The notes: generated by a model from the sequence alone, not told the origin. A stretch of DNA of 64,000 bases from HdN1 sp964473645 (GCA_964473645.1 CAYYPW010000003.1:215720-279719); one strand, 5' to 3'; shown: positions 1 to 9,997, numbered from the stretch's first letter. A program made the numbers and translations.

Positions 1-1272
1 GCAGCTGAAGCAAAAACATTGACTGAATCACTTACTACCGGAAAGGCCTATGTAAACGCCCGCATGCGTTATGAAGGGGTAGAAGATCAGGCGTTTGCGA
101 ACGAAGCGGAAGCCATGACGATTCGCACGCGTATCGGATACGAAACTTCACCCCTTGCAGGTTTCACTGCCATGGTGGAAATGGAAGATATTCATACCTT
201 GGGCGGTATGGATAATTTTCAATTGCCACCCCCACCTGCAACCAGCGCGTCGGGTAGTGCGATTATTGCCGACCCGGAACAAACGGAACTTAACCGTGTG
301 CAATTGCGTTATCGTGGTGTGCCACGTCTTGATATGACATTGGGCCGTCAGCGCTTGCTGCTCGATAACCAACGCTTTGTAGGAAGTGTCGGCTTTCGTC
401 AGGATGAGCAAACGTTCGATGCATTCAGTGCAGTTTATACCGGTATTCCAGACTGGACGTTGACCTACGCGTATGTGGACGGCGTGAACGGTATCATGGA
501 ATCCTTTGATGCAAATGTGAGTGATACCTTAGTGAACGTTGCCTATAACGGCTTCACTGTGGGCAAGATAATTCTGTACAGCTATATGCTATCCAACCAG
601 GAAACGGATCTCACCACGTTGAATGGCGGCTTGGGTTATGACGCAAATGATACGCAAGGTATCCGCTTTGATGGTGGCTATATCCTACCGTCAACGATTC
701 CGCTGCGCGCGTTATACCGTGCTGAATTCGCCAAGCAGGAGGTAACGCTGCGCACCGGTAAAGAATATGAAACCGAATACGGTTTGCTGGAAGCCGGTGT
801 GGCGTGGACGTTTGGTAGCGGTGCCTATACATTAACCCCGCTTATCGGTAATGAAATTTTGGGTGCTGATGATAGCCAGCGTACTGCCCCCAATGTTGAC
901 ACAGGCCTGTATGCGTTCCAGACACCTTATGCAACCAAGCATATATTTAATGGTTGGGTGGATCAGTTTCTCGTGACGCCTGCACAAGGTTTGGATGACC
1001 GTTACGTGTCTGTTGGTTTTGATCTAAACGCATACACCACCAAAATCCTCTTCATGTACCATGAGTATGAGTCGGATGTTGAAGCCGGTGCGTTGGGCAG
1101 CAAACTTGACCTGGGTTATGAATCCAACGTTCAAGTCATAAAAACCCTTGGTGCCAACTGGACTGTTGGTGCCAAATATGGCGAGTATCAGCAGGGTGAT
1201 GCGCCAGATGTCGCCATCTCCAAGAAGCGAGACGCCGACAAAGTCTGGTTGTGGGCTGAGTTGAACTTTTAA
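1..1272 (+). CDS. Alginate-export-like outer-membrane porin (5' truncated)
   Basis: The reading frame is open to the window edge, so the signal peptide and true start lie outside; the frame enters as AAEAKTLTESLTTGKAYVNA. The visible 423 residues are rich in alternating aromatic/hydrophobic strands and Gly/Asn/Asp turns, with segments such as RVQLRYRGVPRLDMTLGRQR, and end in an aromatic residue (WAELNF), as beta-barrel outer-membrane proteins do. This pattern and the N-terminal layout match the alginate_exp porin family, which forms solute or anionic-polymer channels. The substrate cannot be read from sequence. No neighbouring alginate genes are visible, so a general porin role is as likely. 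Confidence 0.7.
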   Translation, partial: AAEAKTLTESLTTGKAYVNARMRYEGVEDQAFANEAEAMTIRTRIGYETSPLAGFTAMVEMEDIHTLGGMDNFQLPPPPATSASGSAIIADPEQTELNRVQLRYRGVPRLDMTLGRQRLLLDNQRFVGSVGFRQDEQTFDAFSAVYTGIPDWTLTYAYVDGVNGIMESFDANVSDTLVNVAYNGFTVGKIILYSYMLSNQETDLTTLNGGLGYDANDTQGIRFDGGYILPSTIPLRALYRAEFAKQEVTLRTGKEYETEYGLLEAGVAWTFGSGAYTLTPLIGNEILGADDSQRTAPNVDTGLYAFQTPYATKHIFNGWVDQFLVTPAQGLDDRYVSVGFDLNAYTTKILFMYHEYESDVEAGALGSKLDLGYESNVQVIKTLGANWTVGAKYGEYQQGDAPDVAISKKRDADKVWLWAELNF

Positions 1273-1408
1273 TCGGCACTGACGAAAAGCAAACTAAATC
1301 AGTGGTTTGCAGGGCAAGCGGTAAGGGGTTTCCCTTCACCGCTTGCGGTCATTTTGGGGTTCGCGCACAATGTTGGTCATTGCACCACTCAACGCATCCG
1401 AGGCCCCC

Positions 1409-1588
1409 ATGCCAGACGATAAAATCATCGATTTTCAAACTGCAAAAGAACCGCACCTTCATACTCGTCGCGATAAAAAGGTCGATGAGATGCGTCAAGC
1501 GTTTGCCAATTATCTCGACGACGGTACGGAAAGTCGGCAACAACGCCGCAAAAAACAACGCGACAAAGATAAAAAGAAAAAGCGTTAG
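1409..1588 (+). CDS. Small highly charged hypothetical protein
   Basis: A 59-residue protein beginning MPDDKIIDFQTAKEPHLH and ending in a Lys/Arg tail (RRKKQRDKDKKKKR). I chose the ATG at 1409 because the upstream part of the frame is non-conserved-looking. There is no membrane segment and I recognise no domain. The basic tail suggests nucleic-acid or ribosome association, but that is only inference from composition. It converges on xdhB, and the two stop codons overlap by three bases. Confidence 0.5.
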   Translation: MPDDKIIDFQTAKEPHLHTRRDKKVDEMRQAFANYLDDGTESRQQRRKKQRDKDKKKKR

Positions 1589-3840
1589 GAAGTTTCCGCT
1601 GCGACAATAGACATCAGCACTTTTTCTGGCGTCAGTGGAATACTGAACGGAATATCCATCGCTGGATTGCTCGCTTTCAATGCATCCCGCAACGCAAAAT
1701 AGCTTCCCAACCCACCAATCAGCGGTGGTTCGCCGACCGCTTTTGAATTGCCTGGCCCGTAGGGATTGGGTGTTCCTTGCAACAGTGTGACCTCAATGTG
1801 TGGCGCAGCATACATGTCCGGTATTTTGTAGCTTGCCAGAGAATGCGTCAGCAAATGCCCAGTGTCGTCCCACAATATTTCTTCGCAGGTACACAAACCC
1901 ATTCCTTGTACAAATGCACCTTCGATTTGTCCACGATCAGTATCGGGTGCCAATGAACAACCAATATCATACATGCACATGGCCTGCTCGATTGTGTAAC
2001 GCCCGGTGAGAGTGTCAACAGTCGCTTCGACCCAGGTGCCACCAAAGGCATAGTAAGCAAAAGGGTGACCCTTTTTGGTACGTTTGTCATAGCCTATATC
2101 GGGTGTTGCATAATGAGAATGAGCCGCCAATGGCAGGCGTTGCAGATAGGCCTGCGCGATCAAATCCTCCCAGGCAAAGCTTTTGGGCGCGTCGCCTATT
2201 GATTGCACACTCCCATTGCGCAGAACCAATCGATCTGCCGGGATATTCAGCAGGCTGGCGGCCAGTTCCAATAGTCTCATCTTGAGGCCATTGCAGGCCG
2301 CCATCACCGCCATACCACTTAGATCACTGCCAGTGCTGGCTGCAGTGGGCGACATGTTGGCGGTAGCCAGTGTTGTTGTACTGTCCAAGCGAATGCTGTC
2401 TGGTTTTATGCCTAATGCATGAGCCGCTGCATTGCGTATTTTAAGGTAAACGCCTTGCCCCATTTCAACTGCCGAGCACTGCAGAGCAACGCTGCCATCC
2501 CGATAGATAGTGACCAGTGCATCGGCCTGATTCAGGTGGGTTGCGGTGAAAGCAATACCAAAGCAAATGGGAGTGATAGCAGCGCCCTTTTTGTAACGTC
2601 GAGACTGCGTGTTGAACTCAGTAATGGAAGACCGACGTTTTGCAATGTCATAGCGTGAGATGAGCAGGGCCATGACTTCCTGCAACCGATTGCAAGGCAT
2701 GATCTCGCCATAAGGAAATACATCACCTTCACCAATCAGATTGGCTAACTGCAGAGAATCGTAGGAAACCTGCAGCGTTTCGGCTGCATGACACAGTGCC
2801 ATCTGTAGGGTAAAAATACCTTGCGGCGCGCCAAAGCCACGAAACGCCGTATTGGACGGCTTATTGGTGCGGCAGCTGGTCGCGCGTATACGGGCGTTGG
2901 GAACCCGAAATCCACTGGTTGCATGAAACAAAGTCCGCTCCAGAATAGCGGTGGATAGATCCGCCACCGCTCCGCCATCCTGAAAAAATTCTACGTCATA
3001 CGCAAGAATCCGCTGCTGTTCATCCAGTCCGAGCATGTAATGGGCGGTGTAAGGATGTCGCTTGCCTGTGTAGAGAAAATCCTCTGCACGCGATAATGCC
3101 AACCATACAGGGCGCTTGGTAACCCAGGCGCCCAAGGCTGCCAGCGTCGCCCAGGTTTTTGCCTGTTCTTCTTTGCCGCCAAAGGCGCCACCCAGCCGAT
3201 GAACTTCTACTTCGATTTGATGCATGTTCAAACCCAGGACATGCGCAATGGCGTGTTGGCAAGCGCTGGGGGATTGCGTAGCCGCATGTAAATACAGCCT
3301 ATCTTCGCTGGGAATGGCAAGGGTACGTTGGGTTTCAAAATACACGTGTTCCTGCGCGCCCGTGGTAACAGTACCGGTCACTTTGGTTATGCACCGCTCC
3401 CATGCACTTTCAACATTTCCGAGCGAGAGGGTGCGGGTCGACCCAAAGATCTCCCCCATGCGCGCCGCGTCTTCGCTATTTTCAATGGGGGGTATTGGTG
3501 TGATAACGCAATCTATGAGCCGCAGCGCTTGTGATGCAGATGCTTCGGTTTCTGCAAGTACGAGTGCAATAGGTTTTCCTATAAACCGTATTGAGTGAAA
3601 CGCCAGTAGGGATTCATCGGCAATGATGTCCCCAATCTGATTTTTGCCAGGAATATCTTTGGCAGTAAGCACAGCAACTACGCCTGGATGCGTTTGCGCT
3701 TTCGAAATATCGACTGATTCAATCCTGCCCGAGGCTACCGATGATGTAAAAACGCGCGCATACAAGGTGCCCGGTGGAAAACATTCATCGCCAATAAAGT
3801 GGGATACCCCTTGTACATGTTTCTGGATTTCTTGCTGCAC
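1585..3840 (-). CDS. xdhB: Xanthine dehydrogenase, molybdopterin-binding subunit
   Basis: A 751-residue large subunit that hydroxylates hypoxanthine to xanthine and xanthine to urate at a molybdenum cofactor. Family features seen: the GGAFGGKEEQ segment, FRGFGAPQG with the substrate-side Arg, TGSDLSG, and near the C-terminus AVGEPPLIGG, whose Glu (about residue 704) is the general base. A GTG at 3840 follows the xdhA TGA by one base and has GGGAG nine bases upstream, so I prefer it to the GTG at 3882 inside xdhA. It is the last gene of the ade-xdhA-xdhB operon. No xdhC (cofactor insertion) gene follows, so that function must lie elsewhere. Confidence 0.95.
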   Translation of the reverse strand: MQQEIQKHVQGVSHFIGDECFPPGTLYARVFTSSVASGRIESVDISKAQTHPGVVAVLTAKDIPGKNQIGDIIADESLLAFHSIRFIGKPIALVLAETEASASQALRLIDCVITPIPPIENSEDAARMGEIFGSTRTLSLGNVESAWERCITKVTGTVTTGAQEHVYFETQRTLAIPSEDRLYLHAATQSPSACQHAIAHVLGLNMHQIEVEVHRLGGAFGGKEEQAKTWATLAALGAWVTKRPVWLALSRAEDFLYTGKRHPYTAHYMLGLDEQQRILAYDVEFFQDGGAVADLSTAILERTLFHATSGFRVPNARIRATSCRTNKPSNTAFRGFGAPQGIFTLQMALCHAAETLQVSYDSLQLANLIGEGDVFPYGEIMPCNRLQEVMALLISRYDIAKRRSSITEFNTQSRRYKKGAAITPICFGIAFTATHLNQADALVTIYRDGSVALQCSAVEMGQGVYLKIRNAAAHALGIKPDSIRLDSTTTLATANMSPTAASTGSDLSGMAVMAACNGLKMRLLELAASLLNIPADRLVLRNGSVQSIGDAPKSFAWEDLIAQAYLQRLPLAAHSHYATPDIGYDKRTKKGHPFAYYAFGGTWVEATVDTLTGRYTIEQAMCMYDIGCSLAPDTDRGQIEGAFVQGMGLCTCEEILWDDTGHLLTHSLASYKIPDMYAAPHIEVTLLQGTPNPYGPGNSKAVGEPPLIGGLGSYFALRDALKASNPAMDIPFSIPLTPEKVLMSIVAAETS

Positions 3841-3841
3841 G

Positions 3842-5242
3842 TCAGTTGACTCCCGCGATCTCGTTGCAAAGCGCTTCTCCACAGGCTACCGTCAAGCGTT
3901 GCACGAGCGCCTTTTTATATTCTGCACTGCCACGAATATCTGTTATTGGCGATAGGATTGCACTGGCTTGCTGGGCGAGGGCATAAAAGAGGGGAGATGA
4001 GGGAGATTTTCCAATTAGTTGCGAAGCCACAGAACTTAAGAGACAGGGCGTAGGGCCAACCCCGCCAGCGGCGAGCGTAGCTTGTTCAATAGTTTCATCG
4101 CCTACTACCAGTGACATTGCTACACAGACCGAGGCAATGTCCTGATAAATGCGTTTGCTCACTTTTTCAAAGTGAAACCGCAGCTTTTTTTGAGCGTTGC
4201 TTGGCAGTGGAATCACAATGTGATTGATCCATTCATCTTTTTGTAATGCCGTTTTCTTGTATGCGATAAAAAACGTCGACAACGGTATTTTGCGTTCAAT
4301 ATTGTCTTTATTTAGCAGCACAAGGTGTGCATTGACTGCCAATAACATTACGGCCAGATCTGCAACGGGTGAGGCATGGGCTATGTTGCCACCGACGGTC
4401 GCTTGGTGACGTATCGGGCGCGATGCAAAGAAATTCAAGGCTTCGCAAAAACCAGGAATTTCTTTTTGTAACACGGGGGATTGCCGCAAAGATTCGATGT
4501 CTGTGCCTGCACCGATCGTCAGCGTATGATGTTGAACTTGTATCCACGACGGCGCCGGGTAGTGCTGGGGCGTCTGAGCGGCGTTATGCCAGAGCGGGGA
4601 GGATTCTACCGCCAGATCCGTCGCGCCGCCATAATGTGCTACGTCAGTAGAATACGCTTCGATTGCCCGGTTGTTGACGGGGAGGTTACCGGCGGGAAGA
4701 TGCATCAATCCCTCTATATAACGGGCGGGTAGCAGGCCCCACTCCGCGGCACGTTGCAACAGTGATGAATGGAGAGGCGGACAGGATTCAATTAACAATT
4801 CAATTGCGCGACGCATTCCCATGTAGCCTGTGCATCGACAAAGATTGCCTGATAACCAATCCATTGCAGACGTCATGTCAGGCTGACCTTCATTGAGCAA
4901 CCAGGCGGTAAGCGCCATGACAAAACCGGGAGTACAGTAGCCGCATTGCACGGCTCCTGCCGTCAGCAGTGCCTGTTTTACCGGGGAATCCGAAGGCAAG
5001 CCTTCGGCTGTAATGACATAACTCCCAACCACATCGGATACCGGCAGTAAGCAGCTATTGAATGTGCGGAAATGCAGTGCGCCAGACGAATCCTTGCGCG
5101 CAACAATGACCTGGCACGCCCCACAATCCCCCTCTCTGCACACGGCTTTAACACTATAGAAACCTTGCGCGCGCACCAGATCCAGCAAACACATGGCGTT
5201 GTCTGGAAGGGCAATCACACGTTCATTTAAACGAAAACTCAT
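3842..5242 (-). CDS. xdhA: Xanthine dehydrogenase, FeS/FAD small subunit
   Basis: A 466-residue electron-transfer subunit. The N-terminal plant-ferredoxin [2Fe-2S] domain has CREGDCGAC (Cys 35, 40, 43) and a fourth Cys near 64. The second [2Fe-2S] domain carries CGYC near 107 and CRC near 142. The C-terminal half is the FAD-binding domain with GGNIAHASPVADL. Electrons pass from the molybdenum site in XdhB through the FeS clusters to FAD and NAD+. The ATG at 5242 overlaps the adenine deaminase stop (TGATG), which indicates translational coupling. Purine-salvage context with Ade and XdhB makes this a xanthine rather than a CO or aldehyde dehydrogenase. Confidence 0.93.
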   Translation of the reverse strand: MSFRLNERVIALPDNAMCLLDLVRAQGFYSVKAVCREGDCGACQVIVARKDSSGALHFRTFNSCLLPVSDVVGSYVITAEGLPSDSPVKQALLTAGAVQCGYCTPGFVMALTAWLLNEGQPDMTSAMDWLSGNLCRCTGYMGMRRAIELLIESCPPLHSSLLQRAAEWGLLPARYIEGLMHLPAGNLPVNNRAIEAYSTDVAHYGGATDLAVESSPLWHNAAQTPQHYPAPSWIQVQHHTLTIGAGTDIESLRQSPVLQKEIPGFCEALNFFASRPIRHQATVGGNIAHASPVADLAVMLLAVNAHLVLLNKDNIERKIPLSTFFIAYKKTALQKDEWINHIVIPLPSNAQKKLRFHFEKVSKRIYQDIASVCVAMSLVVGDETIEQATLAAGGVGPTPCLLSSVASQLIGKSPSSPLFYALAQQASAILSPITDIRGSAEYKKALVQRLTVACGEALCNEIAGVN

Positions 5243-6885
5243 CACGCGTCCTGCACTGAGGTAAAACAAAACCGTTCGCTATCGAACAGCCCCTTGTCTG
5301 ACAATTTCAACGCTGGAATGACCAGTAAAGCGAGAAACGAAAGCGTCATAAACGGCGCGTGCAAATGGCTTCCTGCCGCTTTAACCTGCGCATCCAGTGC
5401 GGCGTAACGCCGCGCGACGGCTTCACCCGGTAGTGGGCTCATCAATCCTGCGATGGGCAATGGCAGTATCTGGAGGCCATCATTATCCACCCAGGCCAGC
5501 CCGCCTTGCTGTTCAATGACCGCGTTGATGGCATCGGCAAGGTGTTTCTCATTGCTGCCCACGGCGATAATATTGTGGGAATCATGCGCCACCGAACTTG
5601 CCATGGCGCCGTTTTTGAAACCGAAACCACGTACAAATGCTAACGCCGGTGGCGCAGGGCGATAGCGGTTGACCACAGCAATCAAGAGAACATCATTCGC
5701 GCTATCAGGTTGCAAATAGCCATCCTGCGTTCTTGCATTGTAATGTTCTGTTCGCGTGAGCAATGCGCCATCCATCACCCTCATAACCTTTGCATCACCC
5801 GCCTGACCAGCGATGCGTAGTTGTGCGGGCAGCACCGGCGCCGCACAGAAGCGATTAATACAATCTACATGGAGGCAAGGCAAACAGCATATACCCGCGT
5901 TGACCACCTGCTGCCCGGCGAGCCAGACCTGCTGGACTTCCAGTGTTTGCAGCGATGCCACCAATTGCGCATCAAAGCGATCCCCCACCTTCAATACCCC
6001 CAGCGGTAATCCATAATGCCTTATTGGGTTCAGGCTGGCAGCGCGCAATGTGTCAAACAGATTATGTCCGGCGGCTAACGCCTTGCGTACGTGGCCATTG
6101 ATATGTTCATGGTAGAGTTCATCCGGGTGCTTGTCATCGCTGCAGAACATCACTTTTTCAGGGTGAGTTTTTAGTAGTGAATGCAAGGCTGAAAAATTGC
6201 GCGCAGCCGATCCTTCGCGTATCAAAATGTGCATTCCCAGACGCAGTTTCTCTTCTGCCTCGGCCAAAGTGGTGCATTCATGGTCGGTGCTGATGCCGGC
6301 CGCCACATAATGCTTGAGTGCATCCCCTGACAAACCAGGGCTATGCCCATCAATGGCAACCCCCATATCGCGAGCATTGGCGAGCTTACTTAACAGTTCG
6401 GTATCGCCGTGCAAGAGACCCGGTACATTCATTACTTCCGACAGAAAATGACAGCTTTTCTCAGCTAATAGCTGACGAATATCAGCGGCATTGATCGCCG
6501 CACCCGCTGTTTCAAACCCGGTTGCCGGCACGCAGGAGGGGGCGCCCCACCAGAATAGAAAGGGCGTTTTTTTGCCATTTTCGACCATATAACGTACGCC
6601 ATCCATGCCCAGTACGTTGGCAATTTCATGCGGGTCGCAAACAGCACCTATAACGCCCTGACGCAGTGCCAAGCGGGCAAATTCCGTGGGCGGAAGCATT
6701 GAACTTTCTACATGCACATGTGCATCTACAAAGCCAGGTAGCAAGTAGGCAGCATGAGGGCGCTCTTGATCAGAAGCGTCGATCGAAGTAATAACGCCGT
6801 CCTTCCAGGTAACAGTGGCGAATTGAATCTGCCGGTGGTGAATATCCACCACATTGGCGCTGAGACTGCCTTCTCGATCGAGCAT
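5242..6885 (-). CDS. ade: Adenine deaminase (amidohydrolase type)
   Basis: A 547-residue metal-dependent amidohydrolase converting adenine to hypoxanthine and ammonia. The signature PGFVDAHVHVESSML supplies two metal-binding His, followed by CDPHEIANV, DGHSPGLSG and CSDDKHPDE, all typical of the Ade family (not the adenosine-deaminase-like type). It is first in an operon with xdhAB, so the operon encodes adenine to hypoxanthine to xanthine to urate. The first ATG (6885) is used; the frame extends a little upstream but only through non-standard start codons. A weak GAAGGG lies about 13 bases before it. Confidence 0.93.
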   Translation of the reverse strand: MLDREGSLSANVVDIHHRQIQFATVTWKDGVITSIDASDQERPHAAYLLPGFVDAHVHVESSMLPPTEFARLALRQGVIGAVCDPHEIANVLGMDGVRYMVENGKKTPFLFWWGAPSCVPATGFETAGAAINAADIRQLLAEKSCHFLSEVMNVPGLLHGDTELLSKLANARDMGVAIDGHSPGLSGDALKHYVAAGISTDHECTTLAEAEEKLRLGMHILIREGSAARNFSALHSLLKTHPEKVMFCSDDKHPDELYHEHINGHVRKALAAGHNLFDTLRAASLNPIRHYGLPLGVLKVGDRFDAQLVASLQTLEVQQVWLAGQQVVNAGICCLPCLHVDCINRFCAAPVLPAQLRIAGQAGDAKVMRVMDGALLTRTEHYNARTQDGYLQPDSANDVLLIAVVNRYRPAPPALAFVRGFGFKNGAMASSVAHDSHNIIAVGSNEKHLADAINAVIEQQGGLAWVDNDGLQILPLPIAGLMSPLPGEAVARRYAALDAQVKAAGSHLHAPFMTLSFLALLVIPALKLSDKGLFDSERFCFTSVQDA

Positions 6886-6964
6886 GGCGACTGGTATCCC
6901 TTCGGGAATTTTTTTCAGTATGAACTCAACAATACCCCTCGACCATGATGTTCGTCAAAAACCC

Positions 6965-7882
6965 TCAGTGCGCGTTGCCTCTCAACATCTGTTGAATGAT
7001 ACGCCAACGATTAATGATCAAGGCTAAAAAAATCAGGCTGCAACCGATCAATTGCCAGGGGCTCATCCCTTCGTCAAACCAGAAAATTCCGATCAGCAGC
7101 GTCCACACTGGCTCCAAAATCATCAATACTGCTGCATGACTGGCAGACGCAAATTGTTGTGCATAGGTTTGCAGAAAGAAACGCAGACTGGTAGCAATAA
7201 ATACGCTCGCGAGCAGCCACCCCCAGGTGGACAGGGCGATTGTGTCGGGCCATGCCTCAATCAGCCAGGACGTCGACAACGACATGACACCGACGACGGT
7301 CAGCTGCACGGCTGTCAATACAACGGCGGGAATATGGGCCACCGCCATGCCATTAAAATTGAAATGCAATGAAAATACACACGCCGCAGCAATGTAGTAC
7401 ATATGGCCAAGCGAGAGTGAAAACCCATGGTTAAGCGAGATAAATGCCAGCCCGGCGATAGCCACCGGAATCGCATACCACGTCGCGGGCGAGGGCCGCT
7501 CGCGAAAGAAAAGTGCAGCTGTAATCGGTACCAGCACCACCCCCAAACTGCAAATGAAGGCACCTTCACCCAGATGCGGGCCGTGGAACAAACCCGATAC
7601 CCATAACATGATGGCCATGCCGAACAGGATGCCAATCCCTGCCGCTTGCAACCATTGGCGTTGCGTTAGCGTAATCGCTGATGCGTGCCCGATGACAAGC
7701 CTGTCCATTGCAAACCGGTCTATCAAAAACAGCGTCGCACCTGCCAGCAGAAAGCGAATCCCGATAAACAATAACGGCGGCATTGCAGCGACAGTTTCTT
7801 TTGAAAACAGCCAGCCGGCAGCCGCCAGCAGCGTGACCACGATCAACAGCAAATCGGCTTTCAGCGTGTTTGAAATAGGCAT
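6965..7882 (-). CDS. EamA/DMT-family inner-membrane transporter
   Basis: A 305-residue polytopic protein with about ten hydrophobic segments in the two five-helix repeats of the drug/metabolite transporter superfamily. Visible family traits include GIRFLLAGATLFLIDR after helix 2 and LEPVWTLLIGIFWFDEG in the second repeat, where EP..T is typical. I chose the ATG at 7882 over a TTG six bases upstream. Its substrate is unknown. It lies upstream of and in line with the purine operon, with about 80 bases between, so a purine or metabolite export role is possible but unproven. Confidence 0.85.
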   Translation of the reverse strand: MPISNTLKADLLLIVVTLLAAAGWLFSKETVAAMPPLLFIGIRFLLAGATLFLIDRFAMDRLVIGHASAITLTQRQWLQAAGIGILFGMAIMLWVSGLFHGPHLGEGAFICSLGVVLVPITAALFFRERPSPATWYAIPVAIAGLAFISLNHGFSLSLGHMYYIAAACVFSLHFNFNGMAVAHIPAVVLTAVQLTVVGVMSLSTSWLIEAWPDTIALSTWGWLLASVFIATSLRFFLQTYAQQFASASHAAVLMILEPVWTLLIGIFWFDEGMSPWQLIGCSLIFLALIINRWRIIQQMLRGNAH

Positions 7883-8011
7883 GGTCAACTCTGGCGATTT
7901 TTCAGCGTTGACTATAAAACAAAGGTGACAGACTGTATCTAGCCAATCTGTCCAATTAGCGGGTGGATATTGTCAACGGGATGTCAGTGGTGGCGCAACC
8001 AGGCACGGGGC

Positions 8012-9997
8012 TTATTGCCCCGTTACCTTGATTTCGCCTACCTTTTTGCCTTTTTGGGTGATATCTCCGCTAGCATTGCCATTGCCATCCAAGTTGAGCT
8101 TGACGGTATCAAAACCTGGCATGACCAGCCCGGCGGCGCCCGCACCCTTGCTGTTGATGCTAAAGTTGCCGCTGCCGCTTTTCACGTTAATCACCTGATA
8201 ATTGGCACTGCCCAGCGTAACCACCCAGGTAGCAGCCTGCGTCGCTTTTTCACTCTTGACCTGTACGGCTTGATGGCCCGGCCAGTCTGCCTTGAACGTT
8301 TTCTTTTGACGTGAATTAATCATCAACATCGGGCCTTTATACCCTGAGAAGCTATCTTCGATCGTGTAGCGGTGCAAGGCATTGTCGTTATTCTTGACAT
8401 CCACTTTCGCACCGGGACCAACGATAAATGTCGATGTTTCAAAACCATTGCTGCCAAACACCGCTTCGGCTGCCCCTGGCGCTTTACTGCCATCTAGCGT
8501 GTAGAACACTGCGAAATCAGGCGCGCCCCCGGATAATGTAATGGTGCCCGTCAGCTGCTTGGCTGGGCCACCGGGGCTGGCTGCGCTGTCATCACTGCCA
8601 CCTGCAACCGTTGATGCAACAGCTGCTGCTGCGGCAGAGGCTTTTGCGGCGGCTTCCGCAGCTTCTGCTGCTTTTGCCGCGTCAGCTTTGGCAAGTGCGT
8701 CGGCTTTTGCTTTCGCCTCGGCGTCTGCCTTAGCAAGGGCGTCGGCCTGCTTCTTGGCTTCTGCCTCTGCTTTCAGTTTGGCTTCCGCCTCTTGTTTGGC
8801 TTGTAGCTCGGCGGCTTTTTTCGCATCTGCTTCGGCTTTGGCAAGATCAGCTTTTTTCGCGGTGACGGCTTTTTGCATTTGTGCCACAGCGGTCGATGTG
8901 GCCTTTATGCATTTGTTGGCGTTATCCATTTTTTGTTGAGTATTGCCGCCGAGCCCTTGGCTGGCCGCTTTTTTGTAGGCTGCATCCTCGTCCAATTTTT
9001 GCTGCAGTTGTTTGCTCTGCACCGTCACGTCTTGCAATTTCTTTTTGGCAGACGCCAACGCTTCTTCACTTGCAGTGCTGGCAGCCAGTTTGCGTGCGTC
9101 TTCACAGGCGCTGGCCAGGCTACCGGCTTGCGATTCATATTGGCCCGCGGCTTTCTTGATATTGGCAATTTCTGAGGTGCGTGCAGCGATCTGTTTTTGC
9201 AGGTTGGCAACGCAGGTATCGCCTGACTTGATGCTGGTATCAATCGCTGTCTTTTCAGGATGGTCAGGTTTTTTCTCGAATACTTTCTTGGCATCAGCGT
9301 TATTGAGGGCGGCTTTCTTGAGGCCGGCAGCCGCTCCGAGTTTGCTGTTGGCATTTTTGATGCTGGCATCGTTCAGCGCATCGTTCTGCAATGCTGCAGT
9401 TGCGTCGTTACAGGTGGCAACATATTTATCGGCAGCGCTTTTGGCAGCAGCGACGGCAGTATCGGCCGCTTCCTGTTTGGCGGCAACACGACCAATCTTG
9501 TTTTCCATGCGGTCGCATTTGCTTAGCTGATTCTTGATTGCAAAGATATCTTTAAGCCCGGGGGAACGTGTGAGCGCATCGTCACGCAATTTACGAAACT
9601 CGGTCAGCATCGCGGTGGCAGCGCTCGGGTCATCGCCTTCGAGGGCTTTTTCAGCTTCTTTACATTGGGCGAGGGCGCGCTCCATGATCGGCTCGCCCGC
9701 TTTGTTGGAAATATCCTGTTCGATCCGCTTGCAGATCTGGATATTGCCTTCCATATTGCGTTCTTTCGAGAAGGTGATGGACTTGTCGATCCCTTGCGCT
9801 TCTTTGAAAAAACGCTGGTATTCATCCATCTTGGCTTTGGCTTTGTCGTACTGTTTGGCCTGCAGGGCTTTGTTGGCTTCCTGGCAGGCATCAAAACCTT
9901 TCAGATAGTGATTGACCGCATCATCAAAGCTGGCTGCATGGCCGTTGGCGCTCAGCAAAGCGGTGGTGAGCAGAAAACCCGAAGTCAGGCGAAGCAT
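8012..9997 (-). CDS. Exported Ala/Lys-rich coiled-coil protein with cupredoxin-like C-terminus
   Basis: A 661-residue protein. MLRLTSGFLLTTALLSANGHAA is a clear signal peptide with an AxA site, supporting the ATG at 9997; an ATG at 10027 would add ten residues. Residues about 25-440 are mostly helical with regularly spaced Cys. Residues about 380-490 are a TolA-like Ala/Lys/Glu coiled coil (repeats of AKAKADALAKADA). The C-terminal 160 residues are beta-rich; the stretch FIVGPGAKVDVKNNDNALHR looks like the His-containing strand pair of cupredoxins, but a full Cys-His-Met ligand set is not evident. It is probably periplasmic. No function is known to me. Confidence 0.7.
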   Translation of the reverse strand: MLRLTSGFLLTTALLSANGHAASFDDAVNHYLKGFDACQEANKALQAKQYDKAKAKMDEYQRFFKEAQGIDKSITFSKERNMEGNIQICKRIEQDISNKAGEPIMERALAQCKEAEKALEGDDPSAATAMLTEFRKLRDDALTRSPGLKDIFAIKNQLSKCDRMENKIGRVAAKQEAADTAVAAAKSAADKYVATCNDATAALQNDALNDASIKNANSKLGAAAGLKKAALNNADAKKVFEKKPDHPEKTAIDTSIKSGDTCVANLQKQIAARTSEIANIKKAAGQYESQAGSLASACEDARKLAASTASEEALASAKKKLQDVTVQSKQLQQKLDEDAAYKKAASQGLGGNTQQKMDNANKCIKATSTAVAQMQKAVTAKKADLAKAEADAKKAAELQAKQEAEAKLKAEAEAKKQADALAKADAEAKAKADALAKADAAKAAEAAEAAAKASAAAAAVASTVAGGSDDSAASPGGPAKQLTGTITLSGGAPDFAVFYTLDGSKAPGAAEAVFGSNGFETSTFIVGPGAKVDVKNNDNALHRYTIEDSFSGYKGPMLMINSRQKKTFKADWPGHQAVQVKSEKATQAATWVVTLGSANYQVINVKSGSGNFSINSKGAGAAGLVMPGFDTVKLNLDGNGNASGDITQKGKKVGEIKVTGQ

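Noticed and set aside
3224..3598. Plus-strand open frame inside xdhB
   Set aside because: Lies wholly within a strongly conserved gene on the other strand; no independent coding signs.
8541..8939. Long Ala/Ser-rich open frame on the plus strand
   Set aside because: It is the antisense image of the Ala/Lys-rich coiled coil; composition and lack of a ribosome site mark it as a shadow. The same applies to the plus-strand frame at 9012-9530.
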